64,000 nt of DNA, taken from assembly GCF_000443995.1 (NCBI RefSeq), contig NZ_AUMC01000009.1, forward strand, positions 186,001 to 250,000, written 5' to 3'. Both the position numbers and the translations under genes were made by a program. The stretch is from Bacteriovorax sp. BAL6_X (GTDB lineage Bacteria; Bdellovibrionota; Bacteriovoracia; Bacteriovoracales; Bacteriovoracaceae). The notes under the pieces were generated by a model. That model was not told the DNA's origin. It was given only the letters and a program-made list of their open reading frames with translations, and made no database searches. Positions 25,729 through 34,940 of this stretch are shown piece by piece (the stretch's first letter is position 1; the number at the start of each line of letters is the position of its first letter).

Positions 25729-27150
25729 ATGCTTGTATTGGCCTCAATTTTCTTCATTAACTATTATATTTTGGCCATGAAAAAGGGCCAGAGGTTCGAG
25801 ATTTCTCTACCAATTATTTTAATCAACACATTCTTTATCGCTGGCTACTATGTCGCAAACAGTTTAACTGGTGCAGGAGTAAATGAAGTTGTTAAGTTTC
25901 AACTACTAACAAGTTGGGAAGGAACAGGCTACGGCGAGTTTATTCCGCAATTAATATTGGCCCTCCTCTATATCCTTATAACAATAGCACTCTTACTTAT
26001 TGCAAGTAAGAAGGCGACAGCTAAGAATAATTATTTTGTAACAATAGTTGGTCTTATCGCTATTTTAATCAATCCAGCAACAAGTGATTTCTATGAGTGG
26101 TTTAGGCCCTATACTCATTTCGATGAAATAGATTCAATTAATATTTCTAAATTAAAAAATAATTCAAAAGTCGTGATAACTGAGAAACCAAGGAGTTTCA
26201 TCTATATTTATGCGGAAAGTTTTGAGAGAACATTTTTTAATGAAGATATCTTTCCTGGCTTAATAACAGAGCTTAAAAAGAATGATTCAACTTATATCGA
26301 TTTTAAAAATGTAGAACAAGTCTACGGTACAGGTTCAACAATGATGGGAATGGTTGCCTCACAATGTGGTGTCTTTTCCGTTCCTTCAATTACTGGCAAA
26401 TTCATGGGAGGAATTAGCTGTCTTGGAAATAAATTACAAGAGGCTGGCTATGATCTTCAGTATATACAAGGTGGTGCACTAGATTTTGCTGGAACAAGAC
26501 AATTCTACAAGAATCATGGATTTAAAAGTCTTACTGGTATTAACTTTTTTAGACATAAATACAAAGAAGATAGATACTTTAGCCAGTGGGGTGTTTATGA
26601 CGAGTATCTACTAGAGGAAAGCTATCAAAGATATCTAAAACTTAAAAGTCAAAATAAACCATTTGGTCTATTCTTAGTTACGCTTGATACCCATTATCCA
26701 AAAGGACACAAGTCACCTCTTTGTGATTTAAAATATAAAGATGGTAAGAACCCATACTTAAACTCAATCAAATGTTCAGATAGAAATATTGCCAATTTCA
26801 TCAGACAAATACTCGAAGAAGATAATGGTGAAACACTAATCATATTAGCTTCTGACCACTTGGCCCTTAAAACAACTGCGAGTCATCTACTTAAAAGTAT
26901 TCCACGAAGAAATTTATTACGTTTCTATAATATAGAAAAACAAGATATGAATAATCTCAAGCCTGCTTCTACACTTGATATAGGAACAACCCTTTTACAT
27001 GCACTTGGAATCGATGATCGTTTAGGTATGGGAGTGAATCTTTTTTCAAATGAAAAAACACTTCTTGAGCGCTACGAAAGAAAGACAAATAATTTTCTAA
27101 GAAGCCTTACTCCTAAAATTGAGGAAGCATCACTCACTAGCAGAAAGTAA
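25729..27150 (+). CDS. OpgB/MdoB-like phosphoglycerol transferase (sulfatase fold)
   Basis: Alkaline-phosphatase-fold membrane enzyme that moves phosphoglycerol from lipid to a glycan. 473 aa: about four transmembrane segments in the first 120 residues, then the extracytoplasmic domain. Close match to OpgB: YIYAESFERTFFNEDIFPGL (about 162), GTGSTMMGMVASQCG (about 203) with the nucleophile Thr region, and LASDHLALK (about 370). The Met at 25729 has only a distant AAAGGA (12 bp). The frame stays open upstream to 25672 without an ATG, so the N-terminus may be shortened or start at a non-ATG codon. It overlaps the next gene tail-to-tail by 21 nt. Confidence 0.85.
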   Translation: MLVLASIFFINYYILAMKKGQRFEISLPIILINTFFIAGYYVANSLTGAGVNEVVKFQLLTSWEGTGYGEFIPQLILALLYILITIALLLIASKKATAKNNYFVTIVGLIAILINPATSDFYEWFRPYTHFDEIDSINISKLKNNSKVVITEKPRSFIYIYAESFERTFFNEDIFPGLITELKKNDSTYIDFKNVEQVYGTGSTMMGMVASQCGVFSVPSITGKFMGGISCLGNKLQEAGYDLQYIQGGALDFAGTRQFYKNHGFKSLTGINFFRHKYKEDRYFSQWGVYDEYLLEESYQRYLKLKSQNKPFGLFLVTLDTHYPKGHKSPLCDLKYKDGKNPYLNSIKCSDRNIANFIRQILEEDNGETLIILASDHLALKTTASHLLKSIPRRNLLRFYNIEKQDMNNLKPASTLDIGTTLLHALGIDDRLGMGVNLFSNEKTLLERYERKTNNFLRSLTPKIEEASLTSRK

Positions 27151-28920
27151 TTTTCTCTTTGTAGAGTTTAAATTCAAAAAGCGATTTTCACTGAAAATAA
27201 TATAATCCATTTTATCCCAAAGCCTTGCGGTAATTTCAGGTTTATCAGAAATAGGGTTCTCTTCTTTTGGATCTATCATCAAGTTAAAAAGTAACTTTCT
27301 ATCAGATTTCTTCTGCCATACTAATTTATAAGGCCATTCAACAGCAGCAAGTGTAACACCATTATATGGTTGAACGAGTAAGGCAGTCGATCCCTGCTCA
27401 CTAAGCATTGATACTCCGGCCGTTTCAATTTTTTCAGAAATTCCCATCAAGTCTAAAACTGTAGGAAGGATATCAACTTGTGAAAATGTTTTTTCTTTAA
27501 TTACTTGAGGAGCAATTTCGCCTTTCCAAATAGCTAAAAATGGAATTTTAAAGAACTCTTGAAAGTAAGATGTTTGTGCATCATAGAATCCATGTTCACC
27601 ATTAGGATAACTATGATCGGCCGTAATTATGATTAGCGAGTTATCATATAATCCATTTGCTTTTAATTCTTCAATCAATGTCCCTAGATACTTATCTGAA
27701 ACATTTAAAGAATTAAGGAATGCCTCTTCTTTCGATCTTTGCTCAGGGAAAAGTTCACGTTGTTCTTTTGGAACATTACCAAATTTCATATGATGAGATA
27801 CCGTATGAATTGTAGCAAAAATCGGTTTGTCATTTTTTGAAGTAATATTCTTAATATTTTTTACAAATTGCTTATAAGAAATATCATCCTGAACTCCCCA
27901 ACCCCAAACATTATGCGTTCTTTCATATTCAGTCATTTGTGACATATCCGTTTTAAGGATATGATCAAAACCAATATCCACCATGAAGTTATGAGTATTA
28001 TCAAAACTTAAGTCTTGAAAACATTTGTGAAAGTACGATTGATAGCCAATTTCAGAGAATACTTTCGGTAAGCATTTTATCAAAGTATTATCAAGTTGAT
28101 ATGAAGCTTTTCCTCTAATTAGAGGTACTTGAGAACAATATGTTGCAAATTGTCCTTTAACTGTTTGAACTGAGTTTCCATAGAAGTCTTCAATTGAAAG
28201 ACCTTCTTTTAACAATGAATTAAAAACAGGGGTAATCTCTTTTCCGCTCTTTGTTTTCTTATTAACATAAAGGCCATTAAAGGATTCCATCGAAACTAAA
28301 ATAATATTAGGTTTTCTAACTTGTTCAAAGTGAGATGAAATCTCTCTTTCTACCTTATAAGTATGTTTTGCTTCTAGTGGCCTAAATGATTCCACGACAG
28401 ACTTCACTGAATATGAAATTTCTCCAAATGGATATGGTAGAGCAAAAATCAACACAAGATATGAAGTAAGTAGCCCTAGTCCTTTTACAGGGTTTATTTG
28501 ATTTTTAAGATTAAAAATCTTGAATTTAAATTGTGCAAAAAGAAGTAATGGAACTAGTGCTAAAGTTTCGTAAAAGTCTTTAAGCTTCATTGTGTTTAGA
28601 ATTACATCTCCGCTGGCAGCGTTAAATGTTTCTCTAAAATTAGAAATGAAAACCACTAAATCAAAGCTAGTCTTTACTCGAAAATGATACTTACCAGCAA
28701 TATAGTATAAACAAATGAGAAAAATACTTAGAACTACACGAAGAAATATAGGCTTCACAAGCTTATTTATTGCTTCACTGTAGAGGTAAATCAAAACAAA
28801 ACCAACAGCTATAACTAAATAATCTGCTGTATGCAGCGAGTTATATAGACGCCACTTTAAAATTAGCCATGTATTGAAATAAAAATATAGAAACCAAAGT
28901 GCTTTTGTAGTGAAGAACAT
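27130..28920 (-). CDS. LtaS-like membrane sulfatase-fold transferase
   Basis: 596 aa. About five N-terminal transmembrane helices (to residue ~170) and a large exported domain of the lipoteichoic acid synthase/sulfatase family: ILVSMESFNGLY (about 205) with metal-binding Glu, YGNSVQTVKGQFATYCS (about 238) with the candidate nucleophile Thr, and IITADHSYPNGEHGFYDAQ (about 440). In Gram-negatives such enzymes usually decorate glucans or LPS with phosphoglycerol or phosphoethanolamine. The pairing with the OpgB-like gene supports this; the substrate is not known. Confidence 0.85.
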   Translation of the reverse strand: MFFTTKALWFLYFYFNTWLILKWRLYNSLHTADYLVIAVGFVLIYLYSEAINKLVKPIFLRVVLSIFLICLYYIAGKYHFRVKTSFDLVVFISNFRETFNAASGDVILNTMKLKDFYETLALVPLLLFAQFKFKIFNLKNQINPVKGLGLLTSYLVLIFALPYPFGEISYSVKSVVESFRPLEAKHTYKVEREISSHFEQVRKPNIILVSMESFNGLYVNKKTKSGKEITPVFNSLLKEGLSIEDFYGNSVQTVKGQFATYCSQVPLIRGKASYQLDNTLIKCLPKVFSEIGYQSYFHKCFQDLSFDNTHNFMVDIGFDHILKTDMSQMTEYERTHNVWGWGVQDDISYKQFVKNIKNITSKNDKPIFATIHTVSHHMKFGNVPKEQRELFPEQRSKEEAFLNSLNVSDKYLGTLIEELKANGLYDNSLIIITADHSYPNGEHGFYDAQTSYFQEFFKIPFLAIWKGEIAPQVIKEKTFSQVDILPTVLDLMGISEKIETAGVSMLSEQGSTALLVQPYNGVTLAAVEWPYKLVWQKKSDRKLLFNLMIDPKEENPISDKPEITARLWDKMDYIIFSENRFLNLNSTKRKLLSASE

Positions 28921-28988
28921 AGTTAACTATCTTAACACTTTCTTAACATAGAAAAAAGAGTGCAATTAAATCAAAAGCTTAACGTTTC

Positions 28989-29933
28989 TCATTGTAAATA
29001 GTTGAAATACTTCTCTACAACAAGAAGAGAAATTAATAACTCTCTGCGTTCATCTTTAAACTGCTCTACCCAATCATGTGCATTCTTGATTATGGCCTTA
29101 GCCTCATCAGGATTCTCAATATAATACTGGAGTTTTTCAGGTAGATCTGAATAATCATCCTTAACTTCAACATAGTGTTTGCCCGCAACAAGCCTTCCTT
29201 CCATGAACCAAGTCTCATATTTTGGTTTAGAAAGAATACAAAGAGAGTTTGATGACATTGCCCACTTAAGATTTGTGGCAACATCATTACCTTCTAAGCA
29301 AATAATGAATTTGTATTTAAGTTGATCCTCAATCGAAAGAAACTCTCTCTCCCAAGGGTTCCCTTCAATAGGAGAAACTTGTCCAATATTACAAAGAGGA
29401 TGGTTATAGAATTTTTCCACGACCTGCTTTCTTTGAGGAACTAGAGCAGCACCTCTCCATACGGCCATGTCTTTCTTTTCCTCAAATGAAAAAGAGTCAT
29501 CTATAAAATTAAAATGTCTGACCTTATTAAGTTTTAAAACAACTGAGTTCTCATTATTTGATACAGGTCTACTTTTAATGAAAGTTGGAAGTTCTGGAAC
29601 ATAAGTCACATCTCCAGCTTCATAACGAAACCTAAACTCTTGGGGGAAATGTCTTATAATATCTAGAATATCGAAGAAGTAAGTGGTTCCTTCATACTTT
29701 TTGAAGTTTTTAATCTTTAATGTACGAGGAATATTTTTTTCTTTTTTTAATTCGTTTTCAGATTCAGGAAGCGTAAATGAGCTCGTTAATTTATTATAAT
29801 AATTTACGCGATCTTCAATATAAGTGTCTTTTGAACTTTCGTATGCCTTAAGTATATTACTGGCCTTGTTTCTGTACCAACATTTAGGCACTAAAAACTT
29901 TAAAGCATTCTTTAGATAATATACTTGCTTCAT
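28989..29933 (-). CDS. Glycosyltransferase family 90 (CAP10-like) protein
   Basis: 314 aa. The C-terminal half matches the CAP10/LPS-modifying family: KKDMAVWRGAALVPQRKQVV (about 155), FLSIEDQLKYKFIICLEGND (about 205) and NLKWAMSSNSLCILSKPKYE (about 228). Relatives transfer xylose or glucose to surface glycans and LpsA adds glucose to LPS in some pathogens; donor here unknown. It is followed 7 nt downstream of the polyprenol-sugar synthase, so the two are probably one operon. Confidence 0.8.
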   Translation of the reverse strand: MKQVYYLKNALKFLVPKCWYRNKASNILKAYESSKDTYIEDRVNYYNKLTSSFTLPESENELKKEKNIPRTLKIKNFKKYEGTTYFFDILDIIRHFPQEFRFRYEAGDVTYVPELPTFIKSRPVSNNENSVVLKLNKVRHFNFIDDSFSFEEKKDMAVWRGAALVPQRKQVVEKFYNHPLCNIGQVSPIEGNPWEREFLSIEDQLKYKFIICLEGNDVATNLKWAMSSNSLCILSKPKYETWFMEGRLVAGKHYVEVKDDYSDLPEKLQYYIENPDEAKAIIKNAHDWVEQFKDERRELLISLLVVEKYFNYLQ

Positions 29934-29940
29934 ATGATCT

Positions 29941-30684
29941 CTATAACATTCCGAAGATTTTTCTAAGCCTTAAATTAATGACGTTAAAGAAGGCTTCAAA
30001 AATAATTCCACCACCCATTTTTGATTGTCCGTCACGACGCTCATAAAAGATTATTGGAACTTCTTTAACCGATAGGCCCTTGGCCCACACTTTATAATTA
30101 AGCTCTAGTTGAAAGATATAACCATTAGAAATAATTCCATCTAGGTTTAAAGCTTGAAGTGCTTTTCTAGAAAAACATTTGAATCCACCAGTTGTATCCT
30201 GAACAGGAATTCCTGTCATAAAACGCGTATAAATTGAAGCGCAGTAAGATAGAAGTAATCTTCTAAATGGCCAATTGATAATTCTGATCCCATCAATGTA
30301 GCGAGAGCCGATAACAAGGTCATTTTCTTGAGCTACCGCTAATAAATCTTTTACAGAATCTGGATCGTGAGAAAAGTCACAGTCCATTTCAAAGACAAAA
30401 TCAAATTCTCTTTCTAAGGCCCATTTAAATCCAGTGATATAGGCCGTCCCTAAACCAAGCTTTCCTTTTCTTTCGATGATGTGAAGATTTGAATTTGTTT
30501 CCATTTTCTTTTTCACAACATCTGCCGTTCCATCAGGAGATCCATCCTCAATAATTAAGAGAGATACTTCTGGGTATTTCTCAAAAATTGTATCGATCAT
30601 GCGTTCGATATTCATGATCTCATTGTATGTTGGAATGATAATTAACGACTTGTTCCAAGGAAGTTGATTCACTGATTTCTCCAT
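29941..30684 (-). CDS. Polyprenol-phosphate sugar synthase (DPM1-like, GT2)
   Basis: Makes a polyprenyl-phosphate-linked hexose, probably mannose, as donor for periplasmic glycosylation. 247 aa GT-A fold: SLIIIPTYNEIMNIERMI at the start, IEDGSPDGTADVV (about 45), EMDCDFSHDPDSV (about 98) with the DxD-type metal site, and VPIIFYERRDGQSKMGGGI (about 205), the DPM signature. It lacks the C-terminal membrane domain seen in some homologues. Confidence 0.88.
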   Translation of the reverse strand: MEKSVNQLPWNKSLIIIPTYNEIMNIERMIDTIFEKYPEVSLLIIEDGSPDGTADVVKKKMETNSNLHIIERKGKLGLGTAYITGFKWALEREFDFVFEMDCDFSHDPDSVKDLLAVAQENDLVIGSRYIDGIRIINWPFRRLLLSYCASIYTRFMTGIPVQDTTGGFKCFSRKALQALNLDGIISNGYIFQLELNYKVWAKGLSVKEVPIIFYERRDGQSKMGGGIIFEAFFNVINLRLRKIFGML

Positions 30685-30710
30685 AATTTCTTAGGGATTC
30701 AAGATATCGT

Positions 30711-30980
30711 CTATTGCACCAATTTTCCAGAGTTTTTAGGGTGAAACACAATCTCCATCTTAAGCCCACAAGCCTTCGCGTACTTATTCAAAGTAGATAG
30801 TTTCAGATCAAGGCGATTCTCAATTTTAGATACATCTGGCTGGTCAATTCCAATAAGATCCGTTTGCTTCAAGCCAAGTGATTTTCTTAAGGCCTTTAGG
30901 TCAATGTCATAGTAGTCGTTTTGCTTGATTGCCGTCTTGGCATATTCAAAAAACTCGAGGTCTAAGTTGTCATAACTCAT
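30711..30980 (-). CDS. Small XRE-family HTH protein
   Basis: 89 aa; helix-turn-helix in residues ~27-72 (LRKSLGLKQTDLIGIDQPDVSKIE, split here as two helices around GID). It resembles HigA-type antitoxin or solitary regulators; no toxin gene is seen beside it (30981-31275 holds no convincing reading frame). It follows the DPM-like gene in the opposite order of transcription, 26 bp upstream of that gene's start, so it could be first in that operon. Confidence 0.75.
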   Translation of the reverse strand: MSYDNLDLEFFEYAKTAIKQNDYYDIDLKALRKSLGLKQTDLIGIDQPDVSKIENRLDLKLSTLNKYAKACGLKMEIVFHPKNSGKLVQ

Positions 30981-31275
30981 TAAGTTTCTCCCTGTTTCAT
31001 CCGTAAAACAGATATTGATTTATTTAAATTATAACATGAATCGATTTTTGTGCGACTATTACTTCAAGTGCATATAACTTCAAATTATTCACAAAATATT
31101 CACTTGTGTGCATAAGTCTGAATTTCACACTTAAGATATGCAGTTAAAGGCATAAAAGACATGCGCTTTATTGAATATTTTTTCAATTTTGAATATTCGT
31201 ATTTCATTTTCGAAAATTTTATCCCTTTTTACAAAATCTCTTTATAAAGCCACAAAGCTTAACAAGGAGACCACT

Positions 31276-31701
31276 ATGAAAAAGCTAATCATCATTCTTC
31301 CACTACTACTCTCATTCGTATCTTGCGCAACGCAACCAAAATCAAACTCACAAAAAAACAATGCAAAAGTAACATCTTATGATTCTATGACTGTAAAAAA
31401 GCACTTAGTAAAAGGTGTGACTACTCAGGCAGAAGTATTAAAAACATTTGGTGGGCCGACTAACTCCACTATGAGTGCTGACAATACAGAAGTCTGGGCC
31501 TATTCATCATCAAAACTTTCTATCCAAAATGAAAGCAGTGGAGGTGGAGCTCTCCTTGGACTAATTCCAGGACCTCTAGGAATTATCGGTGGAGCATTTT
31601 CTGAATCGGAAAGTACTGACTTTTCAGGAACATCAAAGTCTCTCATTATCAGTTTTAAAGATAATATTGTTACAGATTACGAATTAACTCAGAATATGTA
31701 A
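31276..31701 (+). CDS. Lipoprotein with BamE/SmpA-like fold
   Basis: 141 aa. Start at the ATG at 31276, chosen because AAGGAG lies six bases upstream and it opens a lipoprotein signal (MKKLIIILPLLLSFVSCATQ would be its first 20 residues; Cys17 lipidated). The mature part has the SmpA/OmlA-like pattern: VKGVTTQAEVLKTFGGPTNS (about 55-74), then EVWAYSSSK, then a glycine-rich loop GGGALLGLIPGPLGIIGG and SLIISFKDNIVTDYEL. Role unknown; outer-membrane related by fold. Confidence 0.8.
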   Translation: MKKLIIILPLLLSFVSCATQPKSNSQKNNAKVTSYDSMTVKKHLVKGVTTQAEVLKTFGGPTNSTMSADNTEVWAYSSSKLSIQNESSGGGALLGLIPGPLGIIGGAFSESESTDFSGTSKSLIISFKDNIVTDYELTQNM

Positions 31702-31708
31702 TTGATTG

Positions 31709-31740
31709 AAATAATGCTCTCAGAAAAGAGGGCATTATTT
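31709..31740. terminator. Bidirectional terminator
   Basis: AAATAATGCTCTC (31709-31721) pairs with GAGGGCATTATTT (31728-31740) through 13 positions with one G-U pair; AT-rich flanks. It lies between the convergent lipoprotein and glycosyltransferase genes. Confidence 0.85.
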
Positions 31741-32505
31741 TTATAGATTATGTTTAAGCCAAAGCTCACGAAGCTTGGCATATTTTAGAAAAGCATAAAG
31801 CCCGTTGATATAACAAACCATAAAGCCACGAGCACCATCTAAAAATCCGGCCCTAAGAATATAATCTCTTATAAAAACAAGGACAGGGCGCGTTATCACT
31901 TGAAACATTGTCGACTTCTTACCCATGTCAAAATAGGCTTTCGCAGCAATAGTTGAAAATTTATCCTGCTGAGCAATATGCTCTTCAATTGAAAAGTAAG
32001 TATAGTGCAGAAGATCTCCATCAAGAAATTTAGTCCTGGAATTTGGAGACACCTCAATAATATCATGTGGGTTTACCCCTCCCCACTTGGCCTTATCTTT
32101 ATGAAAAATTCTAAGCTTACGATCTGGGTACCAACCGCAGTGATAGATCCAGCGATCGATATACCAGTTACGACGATTAAAATTATAGCCATCATAGTCA
32201 CCAAGATTGTCTTTGATCGCCAAGATAGAATCACGTAGCTTGTTTGATATGGCCTCATCAGCATCAAGAGACAGGATATAATCGTGACTAGCATGAGAGA
32301 TGGCGAAGTTTTTTTGCTGAATATGACCTTCAAAAGCATTCTTGATAAACCGAACACCTTCAAATGATTCACAAATCTCTTGTGTGCGGTCAGTCGAAAA
32401 TGAATCGACTACGACAATTTCATCAACGAGGCCATCAAGCGACTGTAAGCATCGCTCGATATTTCTTTCTTCGTTTAGTGTGATCACTATTACTGAAATC
32501 ATCAT
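31741..32505 (-). CDS. WaaE/KdtX-like GT2 glycosyltransferase
   Basis: 254 aa cytoplasmic glycosyltransferase of the LPS inner-core beta-glucosyltransferase type. Signature: VIVITLNEERNIERCLQSL, then DEIVVVDSFSTDRTQEIC (about 29), KNFAISHASHDYILSLDADE (about 65), and a Trp/Tyr-rich acceptor region (NRRNWYIDRWIYHCGWYPDR, about 106). C-terminal amphipathic part probably associates with the membrane. Confidence 0.85.
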   Translation of the reverse strand: MMISVIVITLNEERNIERCLQSLDGLVDEIVVVDSFSTDRTQEICESFEGVRFIKNAFEGHIQQKNFAISHASHDYILSLDADEAISNKLRDSILAIKDNLGDYDGYNFNRRNWYIDRWIYHCGWYPDRKLRIFHKDKAKWGGVNPHDIIEVSPNSRTKFLDGDLLHYTYFSIEEHIAQQDKFSTIAAKAYFDMGKKSTMFQVITRPVLVFIRDYILRAGFLDGARGFMVCYINGLYAFLKYAKLRELWLKHNL

Positions 32506-32553
32506 TATATAAATTTAACACGTAGTTTTTAATATTAAAATTTCTTTAATTCT

Positions 32554-33792
32554 ATGCCATACTCTAGCCCTATGAATTTAAAAGATTTTATTACTAATCC
32601 GATCGAGTTCGAATATTTTGAGGGTTTGCTTTCTCAGTTAAATGAAAAAGCTGAACACTTAACAATTGCGACCCCTGAAAATGACACAGGAGTCTATCCT
32701 ACAGCAATTGCTCCAAGAAAACTCCTTCGTGATGAACTTCCTTTTCATTCATACGAAGACATCAAACAACGCTACTCTACAAAAGAAGTCGTTGACTGTA
32801 CCCTTTGGCTAAGAAAAATGCATGGCGGCCTTGGCTCAAGCCTTGATCGTAGCAACTACTTAAAAAAGTATGGCCGCTCAACACCTGGTTCAAAATCAAC
32901 AGACCTCTATATAGAAACTGAAGAATTCGGTGCTATCTCACTAGCTGAAGCGCAAATTATTCAAGCCTCAAAAAAAACAAGCTCATTTAAAAAAGTGGTC
33001 CTACAGGACCTAGTTAATAATGATGTGAAGCCAAACCTTGATGAGATGTGGAAAAAGCGTGAACATCTTTTAAACGAAAATTTTTCTCGCTTAGCTTCAG
33101 TTGTTCAACAAAAACTTCCAACAATTAAGAATGGCAAGCTTACAACTGAACGCCTTGCTCCGGCTGGACATGGTATCTTTGGTTACGAAGTCTTTAAAGG
33201 TCCAAGGCCTGAAGGTGATAACTTAGTAGCCTGTATCGGAAACGGGGAAGATCTTAGCTCAACGCCAGATCGTGCTATTGTTAACTGGATGCTCACAGAG
33301 AATATTCCGGTTGTCATGGTTACGACGACGAAAACAGAAAGAGATATGAAAGGTGGTCAGATTGCTCTTAAAGTTGAAGGCGATAAGACATATCTAACAA
33401 TTGTGGAAAAAGCTCAAGCTGAACAAGCTAGGCAGTTAGAGTATTTTGAAAAGCTTGGACTACGCGAAGAAGACGATGATGCTTTTTTTAATACGAATTT
33501 AGTACTCGTTAATTTTAATGCAGTTAAAGATTATAAAATAGCACTTCCTGATTTAATCAAAAATCAAAAAGGTGAATATGTACAGCTAGAGGGGGCAATG
33601 GGGTCGGTATTACTTAATTCTGATCGTATTGCAAGAGATCAAGAAAAGAATCTAGTTCATATTCTTAATGTGAATAAAGAAAATAGAGCGAAGTTTTTTA
33701 ATCCGATTAAGAAAATGGATGATTTTGATTACATCTTAGAAAATCAGAGCTTTAATGAAACAATCTTTCATTTCAAATCTTTAAGTTTATGA
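32554..33792 (+). CDS. UDPGP-type UTP-sugar-1-phosphate uridylyltransferase
   Basis: 412 aa. Resembles the eukaryote-like UDP-glucose/UDP-GlcNAc pyrophosphorylase family rather than bacterial GalU: nucleotide loop LRKMHGGLGSSLDRSNYLKK (about residues 88-107), uridine site APAGHGIFGY (about 203), VACIGNGEDLSSTPDRAIVNW (about 225-245, split motif with the catalytic Asp) and ERDMKGGQIALK (about 265). It would supply a UDP-sugar for the surrounding glycan genes. An alternative start at 32572 exists; neither has a good Shine-Dalgarno. Its stop overlaps the next start (ATGA). Confidence 0.82.
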   Translation: MPYSSPMNLKDFITNPIEFEYFEGLLSQLNEKAEHLTIATPENDTGVYPTAIAPRKLLRDELPFHSYEDIKQRYSTKEVVDCTLWLRKMHGGLGSSLDRSNYLKKYGRSTPGSKSTDLYIETEEFGAISLAEAQIIQASKKTSSFKKVVLQDLVNNDVKPNLDEMWKKREHLLNENFSRLASVVQQKLPTIKNGKLTTERLAPAGHGIFGYEVFKGPRPEGDNLVACIGNGEDLSSTPDRAIVNWMLTENIPVVMVTTTKTERDMKGGQIALKVEGDKTYLTIVEKAQAEQARQLEYFEKLGLREEDDDAFFNTNLVLVNFNAVKDYKIALPDLIKNQKGEYVQLEGAMGSVLLNSDRIARDQEKNLVHILNVNKENRAKFFNPIKKMDDFDYILENQSFNETIFHFKSLSL

Positions 33793-34940
33793 GAAGCCTA
33801 CAAAAATATTTTACATCAGAAAATATTACACTTTTTCTATTTTCTCTTTTATTTTACTACTTAGGCTATATCTATTTCTTCGACTTTAATCAAGGCACTT
33901 CCTTAGCACCAAAACATATAAAAGCTATTAAAGATTTAATTTTAATTTCTATTTTAATACTTAATATAAAATTAATTTTAAAATCATTTACAAATTTATT
34001 TTCAATTTCAATTATAGTGCCAACACTGACTAACTTAGCTATCACACTAAATTTAAATATTCTACTACAACAAAGAAACCTTATATATTCAATCATTCTA
34101 GGAAATATTTTAAATTCTTTTGATAGTAAAAAAGTATATAACTTCATATTTATCAATTTCAGGCTATCTATCCTTCTAGGGTTAGCTTTATTCCCTTTCT
34201 CACCTTGGGAATCACAAGATATGATCGGAGCACTTGGCTCACCTGCAAACTTCTATTTTATTCTTATTTTCTATATAACACTCAAGTTGAATAATAGTTT
34301 AGAAATCAAATCTAAGAGTTTAAATTATCTCGATTTAATCATTTTAAATGTTGCAATAATAAGCTGTGGGTCATTAGCAGCCATAGTAATTTATCTGGTC
34401 GTTATCCATCTATTCATAATTAAACTACAACTAACAAATAACAACTTTACCAAGAATCTAAATACCTACCTCAAATTAATAGTAATAATTACATCTATTA
34501 TTTATTTAATTCATATTTCATTTGAAAATTTATTTAATATGTACTTAATAAAAATACTGCTAAGTAAAATCCCTTACTTAAGTGAGTTTATAGATCTTAA
34601 ATACACTTCTTCACTTAGCCTTATAAACAGATCTGCACAACTTAGCTCAGTAAATACAATTAACTTTAAACTGATTAATATTTCTGACAAATATATTTAT
34701 TCAGACTTTCAGTATTTAGAGATATTAGTAAACCAAGGAATTATACCATTCATTATATTTTACGGAGTTCTCTTAAGAGAATTAATTATCAGTATTAAAA
34801 ATCTTGTTTTCAAAGATACAGCATTATTAGCAGTTATTTTACTAACAATGATATTCACGCCTATTATGAGATACATTCCTAGTGGAGCAATAATATGTTA
34901 TTACATACTTGGTCTCACTAAAAAATCACAAAAACTATAA
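33789..34940 (+). CDS. Multi-pass membrane protein, probable Wzy-type polymerase
   Basis: 383 aa with about ten hydrophobic segments and no soluble domain. Features that suggest an O-antigen polymerase or ligase: a periplasmic loop after the mid helices (SLSLINRSAQLSS, about 275), then YSDFQYLEILVNQGIIPFII (about 300) typical of Wzy C-termini. Very AT-rich compared with housekeeping genes in this window, as usual for Wzy. Coupled by ATGA overlap to the uridylyltransferase, and its stop overlaps the convergent gene. Assignment is by topology, so moderate. Confidence 0.65.
   Translation: MRSLQKYFTSENITLFLFSLLFYYLGYIYFFDFNQGTSLAPKHIKAIKDLILISILILNIKLILKSFTNLFSISIIVPTLTNLAITLNLNILLQQRNLIYSIILGNILNSFDSKKVYNFIFINFRLSILLGLALFPFSPWESQDMIGALGSPANFYFILIFYITLKLNNSLEIKSKSLNYLDLIILNVAIISCGSLAAIVIYLVVIHLFIIKLQLTNNNFTKNLNTYLKLIVIITSIIYLIHISFENLFNMYLIKILLSKIPYLSEFIDLKYTSSLSLINRSAQLSSVNTINFKLINISDKYIYSDFQYLEILVNQGIIPFIIFYGVLLRELIISIKNLVFKDTALLAVILLTMIFTPIMRYIPSGAIICYYILGLTKKSQKL

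Noticed and set aside
30981-31275. Possible toxin gene beside the small XRE protein
   Set aside because: No reading frame of suitable length or motif; the plus-strand frame starting at 31171 has no ribosome site and is only an upstream extension of the lipoprotein.
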